Source: Methanomassiliicoccus sp.
GTDB lineage: Archaea; Thermoplasmatota; Thermoplasmata; Methanomassiliicoccales; JACIVX01
Assembly: GCA_020725985.1 (NCBI GenBank)
Contig: DYTM01000012.1
Coordinates: 1-14,554 of the forward strand
Reading direction: 5' to 3'
Length of the DNA: 14,554 bases
Part shown: positions 6,889 through 13,497 of the stretch, piece by piece
Position numbering within the stretch: position 1 is the first letter of the stretch
Layout of the letters: each line of letters starts with the position of its first letter
Notes under the pieces: generated by a model
Database searches by the model: none
What the model saw: only the letters and a program-made list of their open reading frames with translations
What the model was told of the DNA's origin: nothing
Translations under genes and position numbers: made by a program

Positions 6889-8511
6889 TCACCTCAACCC
6901 CTTGAAGAAGGCCGGCCAGAATGGATCCTGGCATGGAATCTCCAGGGGAACTATCTCCCCCGATCGCCTTTTCATCGTTCTTCTTCCGATGTCGGAGGTC
7001 ACCTTCCCGACGACCGAGGCCTCGATCCCCGACTCCTTGAGCTTCTTCACGATCAGAGAGGAGCTCTCCGGCCGGGCAGTGATGATGAGCGATCCTTCCG
7101 CAATCGCCTTCGCCGGGTCGATGTCGAACGCCTCGCAGACGATCCTCACCTCCTCTGGAAAGACAAACAGAGACTCGTCGATCTCCATGCCGACGTCGCT
7201 CGCATTCGCCACCTCGAAGAACCCGCCGATCACGCCTCCCTCGGTCGCGTCGTGCATCGCCGTCACACCTCCGACCTCCATCGCCGCCATTGCGTCCTTG
7301 ACGACGGACATCTGCTTGGCGAGCGCCTTGGCCTTCTCCACCAGAGAAGGATCGTATCGCTTGATCAGCTCGACCTCTCGAAGAGACGAGAGTATGCCTA
7401 CGGTCTCGATAGCTGGGCCCTTCGTCAGAATGACGTCGTCTCCCGCCTTCGCGCCAGCGGGAGTGACATACTGGCCCTTGTCGGCGATCCCGAGGACGGT
7501 CACGCCACCGATGAGGGGTGTGGAGATTCCGGGATAGAAGCCAGTGTGCCCGCCGACGATCGCAATCCCGAGCTCCTTGGCCGCGATGTGGATCGACTCC
7601 ACGATTGTCTCAATTTCCGACTCGACCGTTCCGGGGGGCAGAAGGAGGGTGTAAGTCATGTACCTCGGCCTCACCCCAATGACGGCGACGTCGCTCGCAC
7701 CGATGTGGACTGTGTACCAGCCGAACATGTCGAGCGGCTGGTTGGGAATCGAGAAGATTGGATCTTCCGCGACGACGAGGACTTTCCCCTCGCCGAGGTC
7801 GACGACACCAGCATCGACACCAGGCATCGGGGGGACGATGACGCTCCTGTCCTTGGCCCCCAGCCTCTTCTGAATGAGCGAATCGAACTCCTCAAGCCCG
7901 ATCTTGCCGATTCTCGGAATCCTCTCCATCTTCCTAGCATATGCGACGGCGATCTCGCAAGACTGCTCGGCCACCTCAACCGGATCGGCCCCGATCAGGA
8001 CGGTGACAGGCTCCTTCCCGACCGCCCCCGTCTCGTAGAAGACCTTTGGAACCGCCCCTCCGGCCGCCCTCACCGCCTCAGCGATCTTCCACGGCATCGA
8101 CTCCCCTTCCCCGATTGTGATCTCCTGAGGTTCCCGGGAGCGATCGATCGCGCTGAACACCCAGCTCCTCTCTTTGCAGTACGACTCGAGCCATTCCATC
8201 AGCTCGGGGGTGCTGGCGAAGTTGATGCCGGCTCGAACCTCAGGGTCCCTCCGATTGATCTCGATGATGAGCCGGGCCATATGACTCGATGCGCCGAACT
8301 TCACCTTCCCGGAGGCCCTCGGCATCCCGTCGACGACGGTGATGCGCCCGTCCACGGCAAGAACGTCCATGGGGGACTCGGGCTTCTCCGTCGAGTAGAC
8401 GATATTGGTCCTTACTTCGGGAACTAGAGAGGCGAATTCCCTGCAGTGCTCTATCATCCCGACGGCGGCAGCCATCTCCCCGAACATCGCAAGCTTCTTC
8501 TCCTTCCTCAT
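6889..8511 (-). CDS. Fusion of ThiN (thiamine-phosphate synthase) and HypE/PurM-like domain
   Basis: 540 residues in two parts. Residues about 20-195 look like ThiN, the archaeal thiamine-phosphate synthase domain often found behind ThiD: LVPEVRTNIVYS, DVLAVDGRITVV, KFGASSHMARLIIE, DPEVRAGINF, SAIDRSREP. R56 and H77 are 21 residues apart, the same spacing as the arginine and histidine I recall as essential in a characterised archaeal ThiN. Residues about 205-535 are an AIR-synthase/HypE-type ATP-binding domain: LGEGKVLVVAEDPIF, HIGASDVAVIGVRP, AIVGGHTG around 318-324, GDDVILTKG, then MHDATEGGVIGGFFEVA at about 419-435 and IAEGSLIITA. The C-terminal cysteine that HypE uses is absent (ends FFKGLR). 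ThiL, the next enzyme in thiamine synthesis, belongs to the same PurM superfamily, but the motifs here look more like HypE. The gene is monocistronic and converges with the desulfurase. Confidence 0.8.
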   Translation of the reverse strand: MRKEKKLAMFGEMAAAVGMIEHCREFASLVPEVRTNIVYSTEKPESPMDVLAVDGRITVVDGMPRASGKVKFGASSHMARLIIEINRRDPEVRAGINFASTPELMEWLESYCKERSWVFSAIDRSREPQEITIGEGESMPWKIAEAVRAAGGAVPKVFYETGAVGKEPVTVLIGADPVEVAEQSCEIAVAYARKMERIPRIGKIGLEEFDSLIQKRLGAKDRSVIVPPMPGVDAGVVDLGEGKVLVVAEDPIFSIPNQPLDMFGWYTVHIGASDVAVIGVRPRYMTYTLLLPPGTVESEIETIVESIHIAAKELGIAIVGGHTGFYPGISTPLIGGVTVLGIADKGQYVTPAGAKAGDDVILTKGPAIETVGILSSLREVELIKRYDPSLVEKAKALAKQMSVVKDAMAAMEVGGVTAMHDATEGGVIGGFFEVANASDVGMEIDESLFVFPEEVRIVCEAFDIDPAKAIAEGSLIITARPESSSLIVKKLKESGIEASVVGKVTSDIGRRTMKRRSGEIVPLEIPCQDPFWPAFFKGLR

Positions 8512-8550
8512 TTCCTACGCCCCGCTTTGGTTCGTTATTTGGATTCTCTC

Positions 8551-8560
8551 CTATTTAACC
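8551..8560 (-). promoter_or_regulatory. TATA box for the ThiN-fusion gene
   Basis: On the minus strand the sequence is GGTTAAATAG, a good archaeal TATA box about 40 bases before ATG 8511. The predicted start near 8530 gives a leader of about 19 bases containing GTAGGAA just ahead of the start codon. Confidence 0.6.
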
Positions 8561-8649
8561 ATAGTTAAGCGGGGAGTGGGATGATGATGCTGAGAGGATG
8601 AAGGTGTAGGGACATGGTGGCGGGAATAAGGATGGTGAGACGACCATCG

Positions 8650-8658
8650 CTATATATC
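8650..8658 (+). promoter_or_regulatory. TATA box for the arsC-like gene
   Basis: CTATATATC is a strong TATA box about 35-40 bases before GTG 8691, so the leader would be very short. The neighbourhood also has the direct repeat ATCGA at 8656-8660 and 8669-8673. Confidence 0.6.
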
Positions 8659-8672
8659 GAATCATTCAATCG

Positions 8673-8692
8673 ACTGCTCAGGTCGGAGCAGT
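8673..8692 (+). promoter_or_regulatory. Inverted repeat over the start of the arsC-like gene
   Basis: ACTGCTC-aggtcg-GAGCAGT is a perfect dyad with seven-base arms and a six-base loop. It covers the expected transcription start, the GGAG ribosome site (8685-8688) and the first bases of the GTG start codon (8691). It could be an operator for an ArsR-type repressor, or an RNA hairpin that hides the ribosome site. No ArsR gene is seen in the window. Confidence 0.4.
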
Positions 8693-9202
8693 GGCGACCT
8701 GGAATGCAACAAAACCATCCGAGACACAAACCATGGCCGGCCCGTTGACGACGAAGGAACGGAAGAGAATCCTGTTCATTTGCACACACAACTACGCCAG
8801 ATCCCAGATGGCTGAGGGAATCGCAAAGGCATTGTTCGGGGACCGGTTTGACGCATCGAGCGCAGGAACGAGGCCGACATCGGTGAATCCTTTGGCCATC
8901 CGAGCGATGAGGGAGATAGGCATCGATATTTCACTCCATCGTGCCAAGAGATTGAAGGGTCTGGAGGGCGAGGAATTCGACTTCGTCGTCACACTGTGCA
9001 GCGATGCCTAGGACGTATGTCCCTTCCTTCCAGGAAGGAAGGGGTACATTCACAGGGGTTTCCGAACCCTTCTCGAAGTGAGGGAAACGAGGGAACAAGG
9101 CTCGCGGCCTTCAGAGATGTCAGATATCAGATCACCCAATGGATCGAGGAGACCTTCAGCGAGAAGGAACTCGCTCAATCCCGGAACAATGCGATTGACT
9201 GA
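8691..9202 (+). pseudogene. arsC: ArsC-type (LMW phosphatase fold) arsenate reductase, broken
   Basis: The first part encodes a low-molecular-weight phosphatase-type arsenate reductase: ILFICTHNYARSQMAEG with C31 and R37 of the CX5R loop, then SAGTRPTSVNPLAIRAMREIGIDIS and FDFVVTLCSDA. The frame meets TAG at 9009-9011 where the family continues. Same-frame codons after the stop read DVCPFLPGRKGYIHRGF, matching the family's CP.fPg...Hwgf region. Then, near 9060-9065, the frame shifts by one base and NPSRSEGNEGTRLAAFRDVR continues to TGA 9200-9202, matching the family's C-terminal helix. Two lesions therefore separate recognisable parts. The start GTG 8691 has GGAG directly upstream; ATG 8733 is an alternative. 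UAG as pyrrolysine would not cure the frameshift. A base-call problem is possible. Confidence 0.75.
9021..9043. repeat. 23-bp perfect palindrome inside the arsC pseudogene
   Basis: CCCTTCCTTCC, a single A, then GGAAGGAAGGG: eleven-base arms around one central base. It sits ten bases after the premature TAG. It also encodes the conserved CPFLPGRKG stretch, so part of the symmetry may be chance from codon choice. In RNA the hairpin would need a few central bases unpaired. No T-run follows, so it is not a typical terminator. Confidence 0.6.
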
Positions 9203-9227
9203 CTGGGCGAGGGCCACCGCGAGGATA

Positions 9228-9617
9228 CTATGCGGATTGCATCAGCGATCGCACGGCCTGGGTCACCAGCTCCACGTCCCGATCCTCGAACGAGAGATCG
9301 TACGATTTTTTCATGCCAAGATCGGTGACGACTACATGAACTGAGGATTTGAGGCCAACGTGCTCGAGCCCCTTCTCGGCGCAGTGCACCGAGCATCCGT
9401 CAATCGCCACGATGCTGTCAGCGGACCTCCCCGACTCGATGATCCCGCTCACGTGTCCGCCTATCCCGGCAAGGCAGGCCATCTTCGCGATCCCCATCAT
9501 TGCCAACGACTTGGCCGCCTCATTGCTTATCTGCCCCACGTTCGATCCGCCGGAACACGAGTAAACCAGTACCCTTCCGGACTTGCACATGCATTCTTCT
9601 TTCTCACCCTTCCTCAT
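9228..9617 (-). CDS. DGC-domain putative zinc-binding protein
   Basis: 129 residues. The signature DGCSVHCA (D73-G74-C75, C79) is the motif that names the DGC family of putative zinc-binding proteins. An early CSGGSNVGQISNEAA (from C21) is also typical, and there are extra cysteines at C9 and C11. The family has no firmly established activity, but its genes commonly lie in arsenic and redox operons, as here. ATG 9617 overlaps the stop of the upstream thioredoxin-like gene as ATGA, so translation is probably coupled; the operon is acr3, thioredoxin-like, DGC. An inner ATG at M10 is a possible alternative start. It ends 25 bases from the end of the convergent arsC pseudogene. Confidence 0.85.
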   Translation of the reverse strand: MRKGEKEECMCKSGRVLVYSCSGGSNVGQISNEAAKSLAMMGIAKMACLAGIGGHVSGIIESGRSADSIVAIDGCSVHCAEKGLEHVGLKSSVHVVVTDLGMKKSYDLSFEDRDVELVTQAVRSLMQSA

Positions 9618-9847
9618 ACGCCAGCCTCCTTGACCATCGCCTTGATCTCCTCCTCGCCTGGAACCCTCCCGACCGCCCTTGCCTTCCCATCGATGTATAG
9701 CGCAGGGGTCACCATGAGCCCTCGCTTCATGATCTCCTCGATGCTCTCGACCTTGACGATCTCGGCCTGTGTTCCCAGCTCCCTATTAGCCTGCCTCATG
9801 AACTTCTCCAGCCTATTGCACTTGGCGCAACCAAACCCCAGCTCCAC
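9614..9847 (-). CDS. Small thioredoxin-like protein (CxxC, MTH895/redox-disulfide type)
   Basis: 77 residues from GTG 9847. It has the redox pair C-A-K-C in GFGCAKCNRLEKF at the N-terminus, the cis-proline loop VTPALYIDGK, and GRVPGEEEIKAM near the end, all typical of the Thioredoxin_3/MTH895 family of short thioredoxin-fold disulfide proteins. In ars operons such proteins probably supply or pass on electrons or bind As(III). The start is doubtful. The family normally has a full beta strand before GxGCAKC, and the same frame is open upstream (ISLRLVELGFGC) right back to the TGA of acr3 at 9878-9880. AAGGAG lies in that stretch, with ATT immediately after it. A non-standard start or a start shared with the permease end is possible. 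Confidence 0.85.
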   Translation of the reverse strand: MELGFGCAKCNRLEKFMRQANRELGTQAEIVKVESIEEIMKRGLMVTPALYIDGKARAVGRVPGEEEIKAMVKEAGV

Positions 9848-9877
9848 CAGCCTGAGGGAAATCTCCTTGCACGATCC

Positions 9878-10966
9878 TCAGGCAGGGGCGGCCGCTTTTA
9901 CCTTTCCTTCCGTATCGTAGTACTTCCTGCGGAACCAGAAGGCGACGTTCACGAGGCTTATCAGCGCGGGCACCTCGATGAGGGGGCCGATGACCGCAGC
10001 GAAAGCAATACCCGAGCCGATGCCAAAGACTGCGATTGCGACAGCGATAGCGAGCTCGAAGTTGTTGCTGGCGGCGGTGAAGCTCTGTGCCGCGGCGTGA
10101 GGATAGTCGAACTTCAGCTTGATCGAGAGGCGGAAGGAGAGGAGGAACATGATGACGAAGTATATGACGAGGGGGATGGCGATCCTCAGTACGTCCACGG
10201 GCAGCTGGAGGATGTACTCGCCCTTCAGGGAGAACATGACGACGATCGTGAATAGGAGGGCGAGGAGCGAGACCTTCCCGATCTTGGGAACGAACTTGTT
10301 GTCGTACCAGTCCGCACCCTTCCTCGGCAGGAGAGCGTACCTGGTGATGATGCCTGCGAAGAAGGGAATGCCGAGGTAGATGAAGACGGATTGAGCGACC
10401 TCCCATATCGATATCGACACGGCGACACCCGATCCAGGAGCGATGAACTCGGAGAGGACGAAGATCATGAAGTAGACGTAGAAGGAGTAGGTTAGGATCT
10501 GGAAGACGGAGTTCAGCGCGACGAGTACGGCGGCGTACTCCGAATCCCCCTCAGCGAGTTGGTTCCATACCAGGACCATCGCGATGCATCTCGCCAGCCC
10601 GGTGAGGATCAGGCCGATGCGATACTCAGGGAGATCGGGAAGGAAGATCCAGGCGAGGGCGAACATGAGGAAAGGTCCGACGAGGTAGTTGAGCGCCAGT
10701 GAGGTGGTGAACATGCTCCTCGACTCCGGCACTCTCGTCAACCGTGGGAGCTGCTCGTACTTCACCTTCGCCAGGGGCGGATACATCATAAGGATGAGGC
10801 CGATCGCGATCGGGATCAAGGTCGTCCCGATGCTGAGCGAGTTGAGGCCGTCCGCGATACCCGGGACTGCGGCACCCAACCCCACCCCGAGGAACATGGC
10901 CAGGAAGATCCATAGAGTAAGATAGCGGTTCAGAAAGGAGAGCTTCTTCGAGACGCCGTCGGTCAT
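9878..10966 (-). CDS. acr3: Acr3-family arsenite efflux permease
   Basis: 362 residues with about ten hydrophobic membrane segments, the normal Acr3 length. It exports As(III) across the cytoplasmic membrane, driven by the proton-motive force. Signature segments are [13 protein letters not shown] near the start, [19 protein letters not shown] with C127, and [19 protein letters not shown] with E304. [15 protein letters not shown] follows. The cysteine and glutamate correspond to residues reported as essential in bacterial Acr3. GGTGGAG lies just before ATG 10966. It heads the operon with the thioredoxin-like and DGC genes; the stop is 30 bases from the GTG of the next gene. No ArsA ATPase is present, which is normal for Acr3. 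Confidence 0.95.
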   Translation of the reverse strand: MTDGVSKKLSFLNRYLTLWIFLAMFLGVGLGAAVPGIADGLNSLSIGTTLIPIAIGLILMMYPPLAKVKYEQLPRLTRVPESRSMFTTSLALNYLVGPFLMFALAWIFLPDLPEYRIGLILTGLARCIAMVLVWNQLAEGDSEYAAVLVALNSVFQILTYSFYVYFMIFVLSEFIAPGSGVAVSISIWEVAQSVFIYLGIPFFAGIITRYALLPRKGADWYDNKFVPKIGKVSLLALLFTIVVMFSLKGEYILQLPVDVLRIAIPLVIYFVIMFLLSFRLSIKLKFDYPHAAAQSFTAASNNFELAIAVAIAVFGIGSGIAFAAVIGPLIEVPALISLVNVAFWFRRKYYDTEGKVKAAAPA

Positions 10967-10995
10967 GGCTCTCCACCAAACCCGCTGAGTACTTG

Positions 10996-11011
10996 GGAAC
11001 CGATCCGTTCC
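10996..11011. promoter_or_regulatory. Inverted repeat in the acr3 leader
   Basis: GGAACCGATCCGTTCC has five-base arms (GGAAC/GTTCC) around a GATC core. It lies 30-45 bases before ATG 10966 and just downstream of the predicted transcription start. It may be an operator for an arsenic-responsive repressor, or a small RNA hairpin. It does not share its sequence with the dyad ahead of the arsC pseudogene. Confidence 0.35.
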
Positions 11012-11036
11012 TCCTCATGGGGCGCTGCCTTTTGAC

Positions 11037-11050
11037 AGAGATATTTCAAC
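11037..11050 (-). promoter_or_regulatory. Probable TATA box for the acr3 operon
   Basis: On the minus strand the stretch reads GTTGAAATATCTC, an AT-rich element about 75 bases before ATG 10966. Transcription would start near 11015-11020. The leader of about 50 bases contains the GGAAC/GTTCC repeat. Confidence 0.45.
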
Positions 11051-11060
11051 AAAAGTGGAA

Positions 11061-11282
11061 TTACTTTCGATTACATAAACTATGCAGTCCCGTGATGGAC
11101 TTCACCTCGTCCAGAAGAAATAGCTCGTAGCGAGGTCCGCATCGTGCGCGAGATCTCCTCCTGATACAATCCAACTCCTCGATTCTATGCGGAGTCATAG
11201 GCATTTCCTTTTCTACAAATAACATGTTCTCGAGGGAGATGTCGGCATATCGAATTGCAGCTCTCGATCTCGTGGCCTCCAT
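11061..11282 (-). CDS. Small basic protein of unknown function
   Basis: A 73-residue open frame that I do not recognise: rich in Arg and Glu, with MTPHRIEELDCIRRRSRARC in the middle and three cysteines overall. It has GGGGGAT five bases before ATG 11282 and a strong TATA element (CTATAAATAA at 11331-11340 on the minus strand) at a suitable distance, which argues for a transcript. It ends about 95 bases before the acr3 start and could be co-transcribed with it. It does not look like ArsR (no winged-helix pattern is evident). It is A+T-richer than its neighbours and could be a remnant of a longer gene. Confidence that it is translated is modest. Confidence 0.35.
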   Translation of the reverse strand: MEATRSRAAIRYADISLENMLFVEKEMPMTPHRIEELDCIRRRSRARCGPRYELFLLDEVKSITGLHSLCNRK

Positions 11283-11324
11283 CGATCCCCCTTCGACCCC
11301 GGTCTCTGCATTATTTGACTCTGG

Positions 11325-11340
11325 TTTTAATTATTTATAG
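11325..11340. promoter_or_regulatory. AT-rich promoter element between the small ORF and the aquaporin gene
   Basis: TTTTAATTATTTATAG works as a TATA box in both directions. Rightward, TTATTTATAG lies about 35 bases before the TTG 11373 start of the aquaporin, giving an almost leaderless transcript. Leftward, CTATAAATAATT would start transcription near 11307, ahead of the small ORF. The gap 11283-11372 holds nothing else I can identify. Confidence 0.5.
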
Positions 11341-11372
11341 ACCGACTTCATAACCCCTCCCAACCTAACCAT

Positions 11373-12134
11373 TTGAAATCGAGACTCCCGAACGGAGGAT
11401 CAGGGGGACTTGGCACGGCGGATCTGAAACGCTCAATGCTTGCGGAGTTCATCGGGACGCTCTTCTTGGTCATAGCCGCGATCGCGTCAACGATACTCGT
11501 CTACGATGTCCTCGGAGGAAGCCTCGCCCTGTCCGTCTTCATGAACGCAGTTGCGGTCGGTTTCGTTCTCTTCGCCCTCATCGAGATGCTCGCCCCTGTG
11601 TCGGGAGCTCACTTCAACCCTGCAGTCACGCTGTCAATGCTCGCGGCGAGGAAGATGAACGGCAGGGAGGCCACCTGCTACATGCTCAGCCAGCTCGCTG
11701 GAGCATCCATCGGCTTGCTCGCGACCCACCTGATGTTCTTCGATACGAGACCAGTTCTCATCGTTGTTTCCGAAAGCGTGAAGACCCCGGGGCTCTTCTT
11801 CGCGGAGTTCCTGGGGACATTCCTCCTCGTAGCGGTCATATTCGGCTGCATCAGGGGAAAGTCGAAATTCACCGCGTTGTCCGTCGGAGGCGTCGTCGGG
11901 GGGATGCTCATCACCACCTCGAGCACGATGTACGCCAACCCCGCTGTCACCTTCGCGAGGATGTTCACCTATGCCATCTGCGGCATCGCGCCCTCGAGCG
12001 CGCTGTTCTTCATCGCCGCCGAGATCACGGGAGCGCTCCTGGCTGCCTACGCCTTCGTTCACCTGTACCCGGAGAAGTCTGCCGATGAACGCGCGACTCG
12101 GATCGCCGAGATACCGTCAGGGGCGGAGAAATGA
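11373..12134 (+). CDS. Aquaglyceroporin (MIP family), AqpS-like, of the arsenic-operon type
   Basis: 253 residues from TTG 11373; ATG 11436 would start at MLAEFIGTLF, also a natural family start, and neither has a strong ribosome site. There are six hydrophobic membrane segments and two NPA boxes: SGAHFNPAVTLS (NPA 82-84) and YANPAVTFAR (NPA 189-191). In ordinary aquaporins the second NPA is followed at once by the arginine of the selectivity filter; here it is NPAV, with Arg only at 196. The pattern ANPAVTxAR followed by GIAP is that of bacterial AqpS-type channels in ars operons, which let neutral arsenite pass. Beside acr3 and the arsC remnant this points to arsenite exit down its gradient, or uptake of other small neutral solutes. 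Confidence 0.85.
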   Translation: MKSRLPNGGSGGLGTADLKRSMLAEFIGTLFLVIAAIASTILVYDVLGGSLALSVFMNAVAVGFVLFALIEMLAPVSGAHFNPAVTLSMLAARKMNGREATCYMLSQLAGASIGLLATHLMFFDTRPVLIVVSESVKTPGLFFAEFLGTFLLVAVIFGCIRGKSKFTALSVGGVVGGMLITTSSTMYANPAVTFARMFTYAICGIAPSSALFFIAAEITGALLAAYAFVHLYPEKSADERATRIAEIPSGAEK

Positions 12135-12227
12135 GAAGGATAGGTTGCGATAGGACGACCGATGCGGGGCTGAATGATGACGGTCCCTCGATGGGCGGAG
12201 AGCGCCACGGGAAATGGGAGAGCAAGG

Positions 12228-12235
12228 ATTTTATC
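12228..12235 (+). promoter_or_regulatory. TATA box for the CobW-like gene
   Basis: ATTTTATC lies about 50 bases before ATG 12283, predicting transcription from around 12258. The gap 12135-12282 has no ORF or RNA gene that I can support. Confidence 0.5.
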
Positions 12236-12245
12236 GAGGGGGCTG

Positions 12246-12256
12246 GTTACCGTAAC
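12246..12256. promoter_or_regulatory. Short palindrome between TATA and start of the CobW-like gene
   Basis: GTTAC-C-GTAAC is a perfect 11-base dyad positioned between the TATA box and the predicted transcription start. That is the position where a repressor would block the polymerase. It could be a metal-responsive operator; it is short enough that chance cannot be excluded. Confidence 0.35.
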
Positions 12257-12282
12257 GGACCGAAGGAAGCGAGGGAAGGGAG

Positions 12283-13353
12283 ATGACGACGCGGATCGGA
12301 ATCATCGGCGGGTTCCTCGGGGCGGGGAAGACGACGCTCGCCACGAGGATAGCCGCGAAGCTGAAGGCGGCGGACAGGTCCGTTGCGATCATCACGAACG
12401 ATCAGGGAGAGGTCCTTGTCGATACCCAATACGCGAAGTCGATGGGCTACGATGTGGAGGAGGTCCTCAGGGGGTGCTTCTGCTGCCGGTTCCCCGATTT
12501 CCTCAGGAGCGCGCGGCAGCTTGCTCGTATCTCGAAACCAGACGTCATCCTGGCGGAGCCGGTGGGGAGTTGCACCGACCTCCTCTCGACGGTGGTGGCG
12601 CCCCTCAAGGCCATCTATCCCGATGAGTTCGAAGTGGCACCTCTCATGACAGTGGTGGATAGCTCGAGATTGCTGTCGGATATCATTGACCCCCAGACGC
12701 CAGGTGACTACCTTCGAAGGCATCAGATAGAGGAGGCCGAGGTGGTGGTGCTCTCAAAGACCGATATCGCCCCGAAAGAGCGGATGCCGGAGGTGATCGG
12801 GACGATCGAGAAGATAAATCCGAGAGCCAGGATTGTTCAGTACTCTTCCGTCAACGGCGTCGGGCTCGACGCCATAGTGGCCAACGTGATCTCGAGCGAG
12901 GTAAGCTCCAGCCGCCCCGTCCAGATAGACTACGACATCTACGCCAGGGCGGAGGCGGAGTTGGGCTGGTATAACGGCTCGTACAGGTTCGAGCTCAGGG
13001 AGCGCACCGACACCTACCGGCTCGCAATCGAGATGCTCAAGGCAATCGCCCAGAACTACGAAGCCGGGGAGATCGCGCATGTCAAGCTCATCCTCAGCTC
13101 CGGGTCGAATGCGATGAAGATGAGCCTGGTGTACCAGGACGTGAGCGTCGACGGAGTCAAGGGCTCGCGGTACGGGAGTGGAGCGGTCGCAATGACGGTG
13201 AACGCGCGCGTGGTCTCCTCCCCGGAGAAGCTGAGGGAGGTCGTCAGGCGATCGGTTGACTCCTCCCTTTCCCTACATGGTCTTTCCCTCGGGGGCGTGG
13301 AAGACACCTCGTTCTCGCCTTCTAGGCCGGAGCCTACCTATAGGATGGGTTAG
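12283..13353 (+). CDS. COG0523/CobW-type metal-chaperone GTPase
   Basis: 356 residues. The G1 loop is GFLGAGKTT (residues 10-18), the metal site is GCFCC (64-68, a CxCC as in CobW, YjiA and ZNG1), Walker B is DVILAEPVGS, and the guanine-specificity motif is SKTD (158-161). The family uses GTP to deliver zinc, cobalt or other metals to client proteins. The part after residue 200 does not look like a standard CobW C-terminal domain. It has YDIYARAEAELGWYNGSYRF, then EIAHVKLIL, and a final segment that seems to be another alpha/beta unit. GGGAAGGGAG precedes ATG 12283. The gene stands alone between the aquaporin and the Lrp regulator, so the client metal and protein cannot be named from context. 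Confidence 0.85.
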   Translation: MTTRIGIIGGFLGAGKTTLATRIAAKLKAADRSVAIITNDQGEVLVDTQYAKSMGYDVEEVLRGCFCCRFPDFLRSARQLARISKPDVILAEPVGSCTDLLSTVVAPLKAIYPDEFEVAPLMTVVDSSRLLSDIIDPQTPGDYLRRHQIEEAEVVVLSKTDIAPKERMPEVIGTIEKINPRARIVQYSSVNGVGLDAIVANVISSEVSSSRPVQIDYDIYARAEAELGWYNGSYRFELRERTDTYRLAIEMLKAIAQNYEAGEIAHVKLILSSGSNAMKMSLVYQDVSVDGVKGSRYGSGAVAMTVNARVVSSPEKLREVVRRSVDSSLSLHGLSLGGVEDTSFSPSRPEPTYRMG

Positions 13354-13433
13354 CCTCCCGCGGCGACCGGGCAGTTCGAGTCCTCGCATCAGGCCACTCC
13401 TGGCACCCGGGGTCCCCAAGGGGCGATGGACTT

Positions 13434-13489
13434 GAACAACGCCGCAACAACATGAAACCTCGAGTTTTTCCGCCGGAAGGGCGTTGTTC
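13434..13489. repeat. Widely spaced inverted repeat upstream of the Lrp-type gene
   Basis: GAACAACGCC (13434-13443) and GGCGTTGTTC (13480-13489) are perfect ten-base complements 36 bases apart. The second arm ends 12 bases before the TATA box at 13501. Smaller symmetric sites lie nearby: TTCCG-C-CGGAA (13468-13478), and CCGGAAGGG repeated as CCGGAAAGGG (13473 and 13491). T-rich GAGTTTTT at 13462-13469 could end the CobW-like transcript. Lrp proteins often bind such spaced sites in front of their own genes. Confidence 0.5.
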
Positions 13490-13497
13490 TCCGGAAA

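Noticed and set aside
7252..8427. Long plus-strand open frame of 391 codons opposite the ThiN-fusion gene.
   Set aside because: Its Arg/Asp/His/Leu-rich translation matches no family and it lies wholly opposite a gene with clear domain motifs; it is a shadow of G+C-rich codons.
9009..9011. UAG inside arsC read as pyrrolysine.
   Set aside because: Some archaea decode UAG as pyrrolysine, but the same gene also needs a one-base frameshift about 50 bases later, and no reason for Pyl is known in this family. Decay or sequencing error is simpler.
9878..9880. TGA between acr3 and the thioredoxin-like gene read as selenocysteine.
   Set aside because: The residue would lie in a low-complexity Ala/Pro tail, not at a catalytic site, and no SECIS-like hairpin was evident. 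Two adjacent genes is the better reading.
10626..11018. Minus-strand frame overlapping the start of acr3, with ATG and AGGAGG-like bases nearby.
   Set aside because: It is out of frame with acr3 and its sequence lacks any family features; only the acr3 frame shows membrane segments.
13369..13390. T-arm-like GTTCGAGTCC, possible tRNA remnant.
   Set aside because: The flanking bases do not form the five-pair stem, and no acceptor or anticodon arms can be found.
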